A program made the translations under genes and the position numbers. The notes under the pieces were generated by a model. The model was not told the origin of the DNA. It saw nothing but the letters and a program-made list of their open reading frames with translations, and did not search any database. Of a DNA stretch of 34,529 nt, positions 8,924 to 19,828 are shown piece by piece. How positions within the stretch are numbered: position 1 is the first letter of the stretch; every line of letters starts with the position of its first letter. Source of the DNA: Chara braunii (lineage: Eukaryota; Streptophyta; Charophyceae; Charales; Characeae); contig BFEA01000816.1 of assembly GCA_003427395.1 (NCBI GenBank), positions 239,135 through 273,663 on the forward strand, in the 5' to 3' direction.

Positions 8924-9823
8924 GAAACAATCAATGGTAATGGCTCCGAAGCACGATAAGGTAGAGTCTGTCAATCCAGTGAAGCCCTGAAAAGGCGATT
9001 CTGGCTAATAGAGGTCGAATTTAGCGAAGCATACGTCCTCAAAGCCTATGGAGGAAGTGGTGGAAAGGGCGCAGTAATCAGAAGGATATAGATAGCATTG
9101 GCATTAGGCTATCAGGCTGCCCCGACGTCTAAGGAGGAATTGGAGGAAAGGAAGCAGAAATCAGAAGGCGGCAGACAATATTGGCCATAGATCATCATAT
9201 TGCCCGACTTCAAAATTGGAAGCAGACTTTGACAGAAGAAAAGAGTGCAGGACTGTTGTGCTACGTTCTTCTGCAAGGACATAGGCAAAGGAGTTTTCAT
9301 CAAGTCAGTATATCATAATTCACTCTTCCCTCTCCACCCCATTACTTAGACATTGCCTCAAACCTCGAAGGAGTTATGCCAGCCAGCATCAGGATTAACA
9401 ATCAAAGAAGATAATATTAACATCTCAGGATATCATAGCAACACATAAACAACACATCAGTACAGGATAAGAGACAAGCTTTTTTGGAATTTTTAACACA
9501 TCTGATTGGTTAATGTGGAGAAATCGGTAGATAAAGAATAATACCTAATCATCCGGGTTCGCCCTTGTCAGCCCTGATTACCTCTGATCAAATTCGTATT
9601 GATAGTAAGGGCAGATACACGTGGAAACCTTCGAGTCACATTCTGCTGCTCCACTCCTAACACTTCAGAGTGGAGTAATCTCAGTCCCGAAAAACTGGGT
9701 CAAGATTAGGTGAAAGAAGACTAAGATTTAAGAAGACCTGGATATTGTAATTTGTTGATTCGAGTGGTTTTCATTAGCTTTTCAGGAAGAGAAGGTTCAG
9801 AGTAATCAATTACATTCAGCCAA

Positions 9824-11446
9824 TTGGTAGCTCCAATGAACATGAATTTCAAACGATTGAAAGGACCGGACTCCCTGCTTTTCTATCAGGGGGCAATGCG
9901 TCACACAATGTTCAGGCAACTTGGACCATTACCTTATGCAAGGCCAGCCAACAATCCGATTGGAAAAGTAATGAACACATTAACAACAGTGTTTGAAGGG
10001 AAACAAGTGAGAAATCACACATCCAATCAACTTTTCACTCACACCAAGTCAGAGGAAAAAAATATTGTGAGAACAAGGGAAGTGGTACCGCAGATTCAGT
10101 GGAAGGAAAATGGTCAATCATCTTCCTCTCAATTGGAAAGTAGTGGTCCAAGGTCGATTCTGGACTCTGGTGAACAATGTCTGAACTCAGAAAGAGAAAA
10201 GCAGCTAAAATGGTCATCTCAGAGGAAGAACCAGGAAGGTCAAGAAACGGAAATGAAAGATGAAACAATGATGGGGGATGAAACAAAGCAGATAGAGCAA
10301 TCGGAGAGGATGGAGGCAGAAATGAGTGAAGTTCTTACAGAAGAAGAACGGCTAGAGGAGAAAAGGAATGTCAAGCACTTAGACTCCTTTGATTCTTCTC
10401 TCAACGAACCTCAATCACAAAAGGCAGTAAAGGTAGTTGATACAACATCAGCACCAAAAGCCCCTCAACCAACATGGGCTCAAAAAGTGAGAGAAACGAT
10501 GCAAGGCAAATCTCTCACCATCCCCTGACCATCTATTGGCCCACCAGGATCTCCGGCTGATGATCTCAAGATTCCACTACGAAACTTATCATCTGCTAGA
10601 GCGTACTTTCTATCACTCTTTCTCTTGCCATCAGAGCAGAGGGTGATAGAACAGGGGGGGAGGAAAACGTTGATGAATTCATATCCAACAAACAAACTGT
10701 CATATCGGGATGAAGTGTACACAAAGCATGCAAGTAGTTGGATCTTCTACGATGACTGTGCCTACAAATCAATTAATGACAAGATTAAATGGATATGTAA
10801 ACGACTTGAATCAATCAAGAATAGCCCTGAAGCGGTTGTTGAATTCTTTCTGATTCAACCAGTCTCCCCAACAGTATTTACAGTACTTTCTCTGTTTGAC
10901 CAGGATAAAAAACAAATGGACGGATGGAGAAAAATCTACTGGGAAAGATCAGAGGTCAGGATTTATCCATGGTTATCAAAGAAGGTCGGACCAGAGGAAA
11001 GAAGGGAACAATTAATGAAGAACTTTTATTGGGTCGAATTGAGGCATATACCAATCGAAGTACAAGCAGCTTTCGTCCACGATTTTGGACAACAGTTTAA
11101 AATCGTGGATTTTATTGACCCCCTCCCCACATTTGTGGCCAAACGGGATGACTACCTCATGATAGCGATTGACCTTCCAAAGGATCAACCATTCTCACTT
11201 GACGACATCATCCCGTTCAAGATGGGAGGGAGAGTCTACCAGATCCATATGGCACATAAGTTTAGGCCATGGTGCTTCAAGTGCAAAGCGTATGGACATT
11301 TAAATACGGAATTTGCTTGTCCACTTCATCCGCAGCACGCCTTCCCAACGGAGCAACGTCTCAAAAAGGATCCACAGAGACCACATAGGTGGATTCCAAC
11401 GATGCCTGGTTATGAAGGATGGTCATATTGCGAAGATCTCAACTAA
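9824..11446 (+). pseudogene. LINE-B ORF1, N-terminal and nucleic-acid-binding part
   Basis: Starts at ATG 9824 (a second ATG follows at 9836), with YQGAMRHTM about 23 residues in, matching LINE-A. A Glu/Lys-rich linker follows, then a WAQKVRETMQGKSLTI motif, an in-frame TGA at 10526-10528, and the same frame continues through 10529-11446. This includes the DUF4283-like region (HIPIEVQAAF...DPLPTFVAKRDDYLMIAIDLP) and a CX2CX4HX6C zinc knuckle at 11273-11320 (CFKCKAYGH...C). The stop TAA at 11444 is also an in-frame interruption, since the following codons (IGWCWE...RPP) still align with LINE-A. Expected role: binding LINE RNA. The two stops are most simply point decay. Confidence 0.85.
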
Positions 11447-12898
11447 ACAGGCCAGCCGATTGGCTGGTGTTGGGAAGGTCGTCGTGACTCAAGGAAAACT
11501 CCTCGTCCCCCAGCAGACTGGCTTCCCAATGCGCAACCACATCAAATACAGCAAAAGATCAGAATGGGAAAAGGAAGTCAGCCCAACAACCCTCATCCAA
11601 TCCAGAAAACACAACATCGTCATGGAAACCAGTCAGGTTTTATGGGAAGTGAAGGAAAAGGAGAGGGGCAAGCAGAAAGAGGAGGAAAGAGAGAGGTGAG
11701 GGAAGTGACACACAGGCAGGGATGCGACAGACTGAATAGGCTGGACAAATGACAGGACAGATGGAAGGGGGAGGGAAATACATTGGTCCATCTCCGGCCA
11801 ATTACATGCCCAGGGACAGGAATTAAATAGGGACAGAATGGAAGGAGGTAAGAAGAAAGGCTGTAGTAAAGAAGAATTATCACGAGCCACAGAATGATCT
11901 GTCCAAAAAGCATGGTCAGTTTGAACAGTTTGATCAGGCTGAACAGACTGAACAGATTGAAAAACCTGAATAGTCTGAGCAGTCAGAACAGTCAGTACAA
12001 ACCGACTTGTCTAGCCAAGCACATCAAGATTCCCTATATATTCTAAGAAGGAGGAGGCGTCAAAAACAGGAGAATAGTCATTTGATGGATTGTTCTGAAT
12101 CAGAAACAGAACAAACTTAATGGCTACAGAAGTGGATGACGTCTCAGAAGAAACAGGATTTGAGATGCAGACAGTACTTAACAATGCAAACGAATCAACG
12201 AAAATAGAGGACTCCATGGACATTGATCATTTTAAGGATGTTTGGAGCGCAACCAATGGAGGTGGAAGAAGCTCCAGTGGCAATGTCACCTCTCATCCCG
12301 CTCTTTCAAACAGAATCACAGCAGAATTCCATAAATAGCATTCAAGATCTACACTTAGAACTCAGTAAGTTGGGTGACTCTTGAGAAATCTTAGATCTAA
12401 ATACCCAGAGCTTACAAGAGAAGAAGAATGGCAGCAGATTCACGGCCACCTCATGACCATGCTGGCAAACAGTGACAGTCTGAAGGTGGTAATCCAGTAC
12501 GGACCTCCGCCTGGTACAGACTGGATGGAACTAAGTAACAGATTACTATTTATTGTCACCAGCAGACTTCATCTGTCACACACACTTCAGTCCACGAGGC
12601 ATAAACAACTAGGAGGAGCACAGCAAATGAAACAGCAGGAGGTGGAAGGAAATTAGAAGTAGGACTGAGCTCCCTGAGTTTGCCGAGAAGTCTAAGAAGA
12701 ACGAAAAAGGTGGCGAGAAGGAAAGGAACGTGGCAGGTGGAAAACAACAGAAAAGGGACATGGGGTTCCTCTCTACTAAAAACACAAACAGTAAGAGCAG
12801 AAATGATATTAAAAGAAAAAAGGAAAAAATATATATATATATATATCGTCACAGACAGAACTGCCCGGTAAACCGTAGGCAAAGAGAAAGAGAAGAGG

Positions 12899-12932
<34 letters not shown>

Positions 12933-12982
12933 TAAAGAAAAGTCATAATTGGTTTAGCTCTGAAAGTGCAACTACCTCCTCC
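11447..12982 (+). pseudogene. LINE-B ORF1 hinge, expanded low-complexity region
   Basis: Between the zinc knuckle and the C-terminal domain LINE-B has about 2.6 kb where LINE-A has about 0.3 kb. The part up to about 11550 still aligns with LINE-A. Beyond it, 11560-12980 encodes Gln/Glu/Lys/Arg/Ser-rich text in shifting frames with many stops, and carries two (TA)n microsatellites. No domain is recognised. This may be an expanded disordered linker or partly an insertion. Confidence 0.55.
12826..12931. repeat. Two (TA)n microsatellites
   Basis: ATATATAT runs at about 12828-12846 and 12905-12931 within the ORF1 hinge. Translated IYIYIY strings in several frames come from these. Confidence 0.9.
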
Positions 12983-14383
12983 ATGGCTCCTTATACTGAA
13001 GCATCGTTCTTGGAAATGGCAGAGTACGTGGATCAGGGGATCCAACCAGTCTCCACGTCCGTCTCCATTCACCCTCAGATTGGAGTAATATCATCCTCTG
13101 GAAAGGCAAGGAATGTGGATCAGGGGATCCAATCACTCTCCACGACCACCTCCCTTCACTCCCAGATTGGTGTAGCACCATCCTCTGAAATGGCAACGAA
13201 AGTGGAGCAGGAGATCCAACCAGTCTCCACGTCTACCTCCCTTCATTCTCAGATGGGTGTTGAGACAGGGCACACTGTCGAAGGGAACATTCTCAGTAAC
13301 TGCAACAGTGAAAGTAACCAAGAAACTATGGTAATTAAGGAAGTGGAAAGGAGGAGACCAGAGAAGGAACAAGGAGAAACTGTGGAAAAAAACACAGGAA
13401 TAACTACCAATGCACTGGTTTCAACAACCGCACCACATCTTTATGAGATTGATCCCCCGAAAATGAGAACTGGTTTCCCTGAGTCAAAAGGTAAGATCAC
13501 CCAACTAAAACCAGTAATATCGGAAGTGACTGGTGAACAAAATTTTTTACTTCTGCAAAAAGAATTAAACACTAAACTCAATGGGGAGGTCAACACAGAT
13601 TACTAAGGTAAGCTCAGGATGTCACAGAAATTAGAGGAATTAGGGATCTCTGAGAGTTTGGAAAAACCAAGAAAGGCAGAAGGTCTTGATTCCCTTGAGA
13701 TCAGTGAGAATTCGACCTGTACGCTACCACAAGTGTTGGATTTGACAGAAGATCAACAGACAGATAATGAAGATAATCAGAAATACACTGATGACACTCG
13801 AAATATGGAGTCAGCAACCACTCCCCTACTCTCTTCTGGAGGAAGTATTACCAGTAAGAGACAAAGACTGGGCATGTGGGGTGAGAAGGGACAGGGGAAA
13901 GGCCCCCTAAGTAAAACAGGAACTGTAATTTTGCCAGTCAGGTTCAAGGGAAAACAATGGGAAGTAGGCCTCTCAGAGCCTCAGGGGGCAGTGTATGGTG
14001 AAGTTATGGTGAAAGGAACCAAACCCTCATTCTTATCCCTTGCAACCTTGACAAGGGGACTGACAGGAGAATCCTTAATAGAGCTAGAAATAACTAAATT
14101 CAGTAAAAGACATTTCCCGCCAGGATTCTCAGCAATTCTAGTAATATTTTCGGGCTCAAATAGACTTGCTGAAAGGGATGTATACTTGAAATACGATGCA
14201 TCCGAACAAGTGGATCTCCGCTGGTATGGGATCAACGCACTCAAGGAACTCCAACTGTTGAAGATAAAGGCAAGTCAGTTTTGGTCGGAAGATGATGTAT
14301 GTACTATTCTAGTACGTCTATTGAGGCAAGGATCATTGGAGGCGGGAGGACAGTTAGACTGCGGATCTTGGCAGAAAGTGTAA
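12983..14383 (+). pseudogene. LINE-B ORF1, C-terminal part
   Basis: Two open stretches in one frame (12983-13606 and 13619-14383) are separated by one TAA. After the 29-residue repeats and an acidic linker, a conserved domain begins at VILPVRFKG (13925) and runs to GSWQKV at the stop. The same domain is in LINE-A, split across 7855-7951 and 19388-19789 (shared pattern: EVGLxW or DLRWYG, L.LK..., W.EDDV or W.EEEV, L.R.L). I do not recognise it as a named family. Its presence in two diverged copies says it was under selection in the parent elements. ORF2 follows within about 70-115 nt. Confidence 0.75.
13028..13288 (+). repeat. Three 87-bp tandem repeats (29 codons each)
   Basis: Units start at 13028, 13115 and 13202 (GTGGA(T/G)CAGG(G)GATCCAA). 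Each encodes V(D/E)QGIQ-like text, STS, a (P/S)QIGV-like turn and SS(G/E). The 87-bp period keeps frame, and divergence between units is moderate with frame preserved. Confidence 0.95.
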
Positions 14384-14450
14384 CCGATTTTAACAAAATT
14401 CTATTTCCTCAGCTCCTTCAGGTATGATTGCACAGGAAAAGCAAAGGAAA

Positions 14451-17400
14451 ATGACAACATTCAGTGTAATCAATGCATTATACAACAAGGATAAGGAATG
14501 GAAGAAACTAAGACATTAGATCACTTAGACATTAGATCACTAAATGTCAATGGTCTTGCTTCAGCAAAGATTAATAAAAGACAAGCAATATATGACCAAT
14601 TAAAAGGGATAGGGGAAAAACAATGGCCAGATGTAATCTGCATTCAAGAAACTCACTTAATGGATATAGAAAGCCACAACTATAACCATAAAGAAATATG
14701 GCCACGTCTTGCTTATAGGGCCCACGCCCCGAAGGCAGGTAATGCAGGGACTGCCATATGGATTCCCCCAGATTCAAGGGTGAAGGTTCTTAACTGGAAA
14801 GTGGACCAAGAGGAAGGAAGGTGGGTATGTATATTGGCTATGTTGGAATTGGAGGTAGTCAGCATTCTCAATATATACGCACCCAATGATATAGCTTCAC
14901 GACAATTGTTCTTTGAATCCTTCATGCCAAATCTGCCAGTAGGAATCCCAGTCATTATAGTAGGGGATTTTAATGCAGGCCCAGACAGACATATAGATCA
15001 CTGGCGATTACCTAGCCCTTGCCCATCCTATGTGGAATCAGATGAGGTAATTATTGCAAACCTGTGTCAATCACTCAATTTACTTGATACTTTTAGAAGA
15101 ATCAATCCAACTCAGAGAATATTCTCATGCTTTAGAAAGTATCAAACTAAACAAAGCTCTAAATCACGTATAGACCTCATACTAGCTTCAGATGAACTAC
15201 ATGGGGCATTGCAAGTAGCCAAAAATTTTTCACGTAGTCCCCTCCCAGGGTTGGATCATGCTATGGTTGTAGCAATCTTTTCATTTAGGAAAAAAACGGA
15301 CCAAGGGAAGGGTTACTACAAACTCAATGTTTCTCACCTTAAAATTGATCACTTTATTCAATATCTAAAGGACGTATGGTCCTTTTGGAGAGAACAAAAA
15401 GGTAAAATTCAAAATGATATCACATGGTTCAACAACGGTCTGTCCTTCATGGATCGTAAATGCAATGAATATTCCAAGATGCTAGCAGCAGACAAGAATT
15501 CGAAAGAAATAAGAATCCTACAACAGATTCAACAACTTCAACATCGTGAAATTGTATCAGAAGACAAGGAACTTCTAGAAGTCATGGCAAACGAAATTCA
15601 AGAACTTGAATCATAACTATTGACTCAGATGGAATATCGTTGGCAAGGGACAAGAATCAGGGGGAAACTTAGTAAGCATATTTTGGAAGGAGCAATGGAT
15701 GCAAGATTCTTTGCGATGGCTAGAGCACGAACTGGAAGAACGGTAATTGAAGCACTAATAGATCCATAGAGTAAGGATGGATCGATGGTTACCTCATCTG
15801 CAGAGTGCGCTAAAATAGCCAGGGATTTTTTTAAGGACTTGTTCTCCTCAGGCATTGCTGATATATCCCTTGACCAAAGAAACAAAGATATAGATGATTT
15901 TTTTAAACCATTCGAAGTCAAACTAACAGCAGATCAACAACAAATGTTGGAAGAACCCCTAACTAAGGAAGAAATCTGACCGTCACTCATGTTAATGGAA
16001 GAAGAGAAATCGCCAGGTATAGATGGTCTCCCAAAGGAATTTTGGGAGGCAGGGAAGGATTTCCTATCTGACGATCTAATGTGTTTTTTCAATGAGGTAT
16101 GTGAATCAGGTAATATGGGAGAATTTGTTGGGCAAGGGGTATTAACTTTGTTGTACAAGAAAGGGGGAAAAACTAATATTCATAATTATAAACCAATAAC
16201 CCTTCTAACTGTTGTCTATAAGTTGTTATCAAAAGCTCTAGCCAGTCGACTTAATAAAGTGATAAGTGATGTAATACATCCAGCACAATCTGGATTTATA
16301 AGTGGCAGAAATATTTAGGACAATATACTGTTAGTCAATGAACTTATCAAGTTAACACGTCAATCTAAGCATAATGCCGCAATTATATTTATTGATTTTG
16401 AAAAGGCATATGACCATGTAGACTGGTTTTTCCTGAATAAATGTCTGCAAAAATTAAACTTTGGTCCAAATTTTTGTAGATGGATCACAATTCTTCAACA
16501 AAATGCCACAACAAGAGTAATGGTAAATGGTAATGTGACTCCACCAATATCCTTACACCGATCAGTAAGACAAGGGGACGCTTTAACACCTTTTCTCTTT
16601 GTAATCATAATGGAGGCACTGACTGCTAATCTAAGGAAAAATCGAGACATCAAGCGCGTCCAGATAACATCAATCCCACAAGACGCGATCCCAGTCTGTT
16701 CATTGTTTGCTGATGATCTATCACTTATGATTGATGCTGCACATGATAATTTACTAGCAATTCATGCAAGGATGAACAAATTTTGTCGATTGTCGGATAT
16801 GAAAGTCAACTGGGGGAATAAAACCCTGGGTTGGTGGATTAATCATCAGGGGGTTCGACCTCCAGAGGAGCCAAGAGTAAAATGGCTCTCATTGGACACA
16901 CCAGTAAGAGTCCTAGGTGTCTCCTTATTAGCAGAAGGGAAACCAAAGACGAATAACGAATGAATATCACAACAGGCTATTACGAAGCTTGAATTATGGA
17001 AGAATAAACAAACATCTATAATGGGAAGAAGCCTAGTGATTAATAATGTTGTACTAGCCTCTATTTGGTATAAATCAACTATTTGGGGCTGCACTCAAAG
17101 CTCTTCAGAGACAATTAGTGACCTTTTTATGGAGAGGCAATCATGAGTGCAAAAATGTAATTAGCAGGGTAGCTTGGCAATCGGTGATTCAACCAAAAAG
17201 CAAAGGAGGATTGAGATTGATTGATCCTACTTTACAAGGAATGGCGTTATCTATTCAATGGATAAAAAGATTGATCTTCAATCCCAGACCCCGTGGAATT
17301 ATCTGGCATGGGAACAAATAAAAAGGTTAGCACCTGAAATACCAGAAACTGTGGACCCTCTGATGTGGTTGGACAACAGGTCATGGTCTATCCCCAGGAA

Positions 17401-19030
17401 ATGCTCAAGAGAGGATGGAAACTCAGTACAGACAGACCGTACTGCAGTTAGGATGGACATAAAGAAAGATCCCTTCTGGCCCACCTTACTGAAAACATGG
17501 AGAAAGTTACCCTTGCCAGATAAAGTGGCACCAACACGATGGGACGAAGTATGTCAACAACCCCTGTTTAACAACTGTTGGATTAGAGATTCACAAGGGT
17601 ATATGCTGCATTGTATGAATGCGTCGTGGAAGGGATGGGTTAAAAGGGGGGTATTGCGTATCAAGGATATATTGAGGGAGGAAGCAAAGGACTGGATCCT
17701 GCCCTGTGAATTGCAGGAACGCCTTAAACATTGCCATCAGGTGGAGAAATCCTTAGAAAAAATTATTGAACTAATGCCATTAGACTGGATTCGCATTCTT
17801 AGGAAAGACCCTAAAATCAAGGAAGGAGACTGGGTAGGTCTCCTTAACCAGACCCAACTGATTGGTAATGTCCTTCAAATCAATTCAAAGGATGAAATTT
17901 TTCTCTCAATATGCAGGCTAAACCAAGACAATGCAGTTATTCCAACAAAAGAAGTACTATGGGTGAATAGCCAAAACATCTTCAGGATTAGAGTACTAAA
18001 ACAAAAGGAATCGTGGTTAGCCTTTAGGCCTAATACACCTATCTCCCACCTACCCTTTGATCCTATAAACTGGGTCTGGACGTCACAGGTGGGTAAAGGT
18101 CGTAATTATAAGAGAGTTATTCATACTTTATCAGTTAAGTCCACGTATAGAATGTTAAGACCTAGTATAAATTTGAAAGATAGAAGTATGACTAGATGGA
18201 AAAATCAACTTAATCTAAGTAATGAAGCACTCAAACCAGTTAGATGGTTCAGAACTATTAAATTTAAGCCAGCCAAGGTAGCCTCGCTACAATGGCAAAT
18301 TGAACATCGATGTCTTCCAACAAATGACTGGTTGATTGACATAACCTCATTGGAATAGAAAGGAAAGGCGCTCCCTTGGTGTAAGTTCTGTAGAACGACC
18401 TTCCCGGCAAAAACCATTCCTGAAACTATTGAACACATTTTTATGCAGTGCCCAGGGGCTGTTTGGCTTTGGAGATTGTGGGATCGAATTTGGAAGCAAC
18501 TTGGTACTCAATGTCAATGGCCATGGGATTGGAAAGCGATATTACTAGAAACATGGAACCCAAACTTGAATGATGATTTCACTCTCAACATGTTGACTGA
18601 AGGAAGAAGAGTTGTTTTTTGGACCATATGGAAAAGGAGGTGTACCTATGAAATGGAAGGGGTTAGGTTGGATGACCAATAATTCACTGAAACCATTCAG
18701 CAACAGATTCAAACAGTGATCAGGAATAAGTGGGAAACTACCAAAGACAAAATCCAACATCTCAATTCACACACAGAAATCCTAAAATATATCAAAGAAT
18801 TCTCTAGATGTTGGTTTGGTAATCCTGAAGGAGGGCAAAAAGGTTTTGTCATATGGGAAGGAGCCAAGAGGAAGGAAACTGAGATACTTGACAAAAATTA
18901 TTATATGAAGTTTGGTGATTGGATGAGGGTTGACCCAGGGATACCCTTAAGATGTATGGCATAATTTCCAGATCCATTTCCTCCATCCTATAGCTCATTA
19001 GTTCCAAGATCATGGTATGGGTATGATTAA
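14451..19030 (+). pseudogene. LINE-B ORF2: APE endonuclease / reverse transcriptase / zf-RVT
   Basis: Nicks target DNA and reverse-transcribes LINE RNA. The ATG at 14451 is favoured because the peptide after it aligns with LINE-A, though the frame breaks before 14528. APE domain at about 14530-15270: LNVNG, QETHL, IYAPN, GDFNAGPD, SRIDLIL, GLDHAMV. RT at about 15990-17100: PGIDGLPKEFW, LLYKKG, IDFEKAYDHVDW, RQGDALTPFLF, LFADDLSLMID (the catalytic Asp pair is intact), then the thumb LVINNVVLASIWY. C-terminal zf-RVT at about 18230-18480: LPWCKFC...EHIFMQC. Stops: 15614 TAA, 15767 TAG, 15977 TGA, 16316 TAG, 16961 TGA, 18356 TAG, 18680 TAA, 18962 TAA. A +1 and a compensating shift bracket about 17105-17290. 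The end is SWYGYD then TAA at 19028. Confidence 0.9.
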
Positions 19031-19352
19031 GTCAAAGTTGCATTGTGACAAACAAGGATGTTCAAAATCAGAGGATTCACAGCTTGATGTTAGTTTGCAG
19101 ATCTGGCGCCCCTATAAGGTGAAGAGGTTGTGTTTTACCTCTGATTTTTTTATATTAGAAAGGACGCTGAGCCCGGTTCTCAGTATATTTCATTCCGGGT
19201 AGACTGTGAGGACCTCGGCCTCGATTTTTCAAAAGTTCAGGGACGCTGGACCCGATTTCCAGCAGGTGTCGCTCCCCACCAATAGACAGGAGCCTTCCTG
19301 ACAGTGCTAGTGGTGTATGCTCATTCCAACACCCCTAGCAATTGTACGGGTT

Positions 19353-19386
<34 letters not shown>
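19031..19386 (+). other. LINE-B 3' UTR with motif, two hairpin tails and poly(A)
   Basis: Carries TCTGGCGCC...AAGGTGAAGAGG (about 19100-19127), also found in the LINE-A and LINE-C 3' UTRs. A partial hairpin of the GCTGAG type follows at 19166-19184. The main tail begins GGGACGCTGG at 19240, with hairpin GCTGGACCCGATTTCCAGC at 19245-19263, the CTCCCCACCAATAGA core, a second hairpin (TGCTAGTGGTG ... CACCCCTAGCA) and poly(A) at 19360-19386. Confidence 0.85.
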
Positions 19387-19387
<1 letters not shown>

Positions 19388-19388
<1 letters not shown>

Positions 19389-19789
19389 GTCTGTCTTCGG
19401 CCCGTGAATATGAGAAATATGGGGGGGTTTCTCTGGGAGGCTTCGATCCGCTTCTTTCTCTAACGCCCCCGCAGATGCGGGAGAGCGTCTTAAGGGAGGA
19501 AGTCAACCAATATATCTAGAAACACCTGATACCCGGCGCTCAAGGTAAGTTTATGTGCACCTCCCCGAAGCTCACACAGTGGGAGGTGACTATTCGGATG
19601 GACCCCGCAAAAGAAGTCGGGCTGAAATGGTTTTCACATGCATCCCTGCTGGACCTGCAGGGAATGAAAGTCAAGTTCAATAACCTGTGGAACGAAGAGG
19701 AGGTTTTAGCTTGCCTATGCAGGATTCTGAAAAGCTCATTACTCACCTTTACAACAGAATTGGACACCACACCTTGGCAGCGCTTGTAG
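19388..19789 (+). pseudogene. LINE-A ORF1, C-terminal part after the LINE-B insertion
   Basis: Begins directly after the LINE-B poly(A) with GLSSAREYEKYGG, the continuation of the domain broken at 7951, interrupted by a TAG at 19517. The second stretch, 19553-19789 (DPAKEVGLKWF...WNEEEVLACLCRIL...TPWQRL), aligns with the LINE-B ORF1 C-terminus. The function of this domain is unknown. Confidence 0.8.
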
Positions 19790-19828
19790 GGGGCGACAGG
19801 GGAGTGAGGTAGTCCGAACGGACCCCAA

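Larger units (their letters stand above)
7952..19386 (+). mobile_element. LINE-B: complete-looking 11.4-kb non-LTR retrotransposon nested in LINE-A
   Basis: Inserted into LINE-A ORF1. Its 5' limit follows the duplicated CTGTCTGCGGCCCG, and its 3' limit is a poly(A) of 27 (19360-19386) directly before CTGTCTTCGGCCCG. Contents: about 1.87 kb of 5' UTR with internal repeats, a very long ORF1 (9824-14383), ORF2 (about 14451-19030), and a 3' UTR with the shared hairpin tail. It belongs to the same family as LINE-A and LINE-C by protein similarity but is visibly more AT-rich and has a much longer ORF1 hinge. ORF2 keeps all RT motifs including FADD but has eight in-frame stops and two frameshifts, so this copy is dead. 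Confidence 0.85.

Noticed and set aside
13028-13288. CRISPR-like repeat array
   Set aside because: Direct 87-bp coding tandem repeats without unique spacers, in a eukaryotic retrotransposon.
13604-13625. Splice donor-like AAGGTAAGC before the LINE-B ORF1 C-terminus (similar CAAGGTAAGT at 19539-19550 in LINE-A)
   Set aside because: The two sites do not fall at the same place in the protein alignment and no matching acceptor is evident, so an ORF1 intron is not supported.
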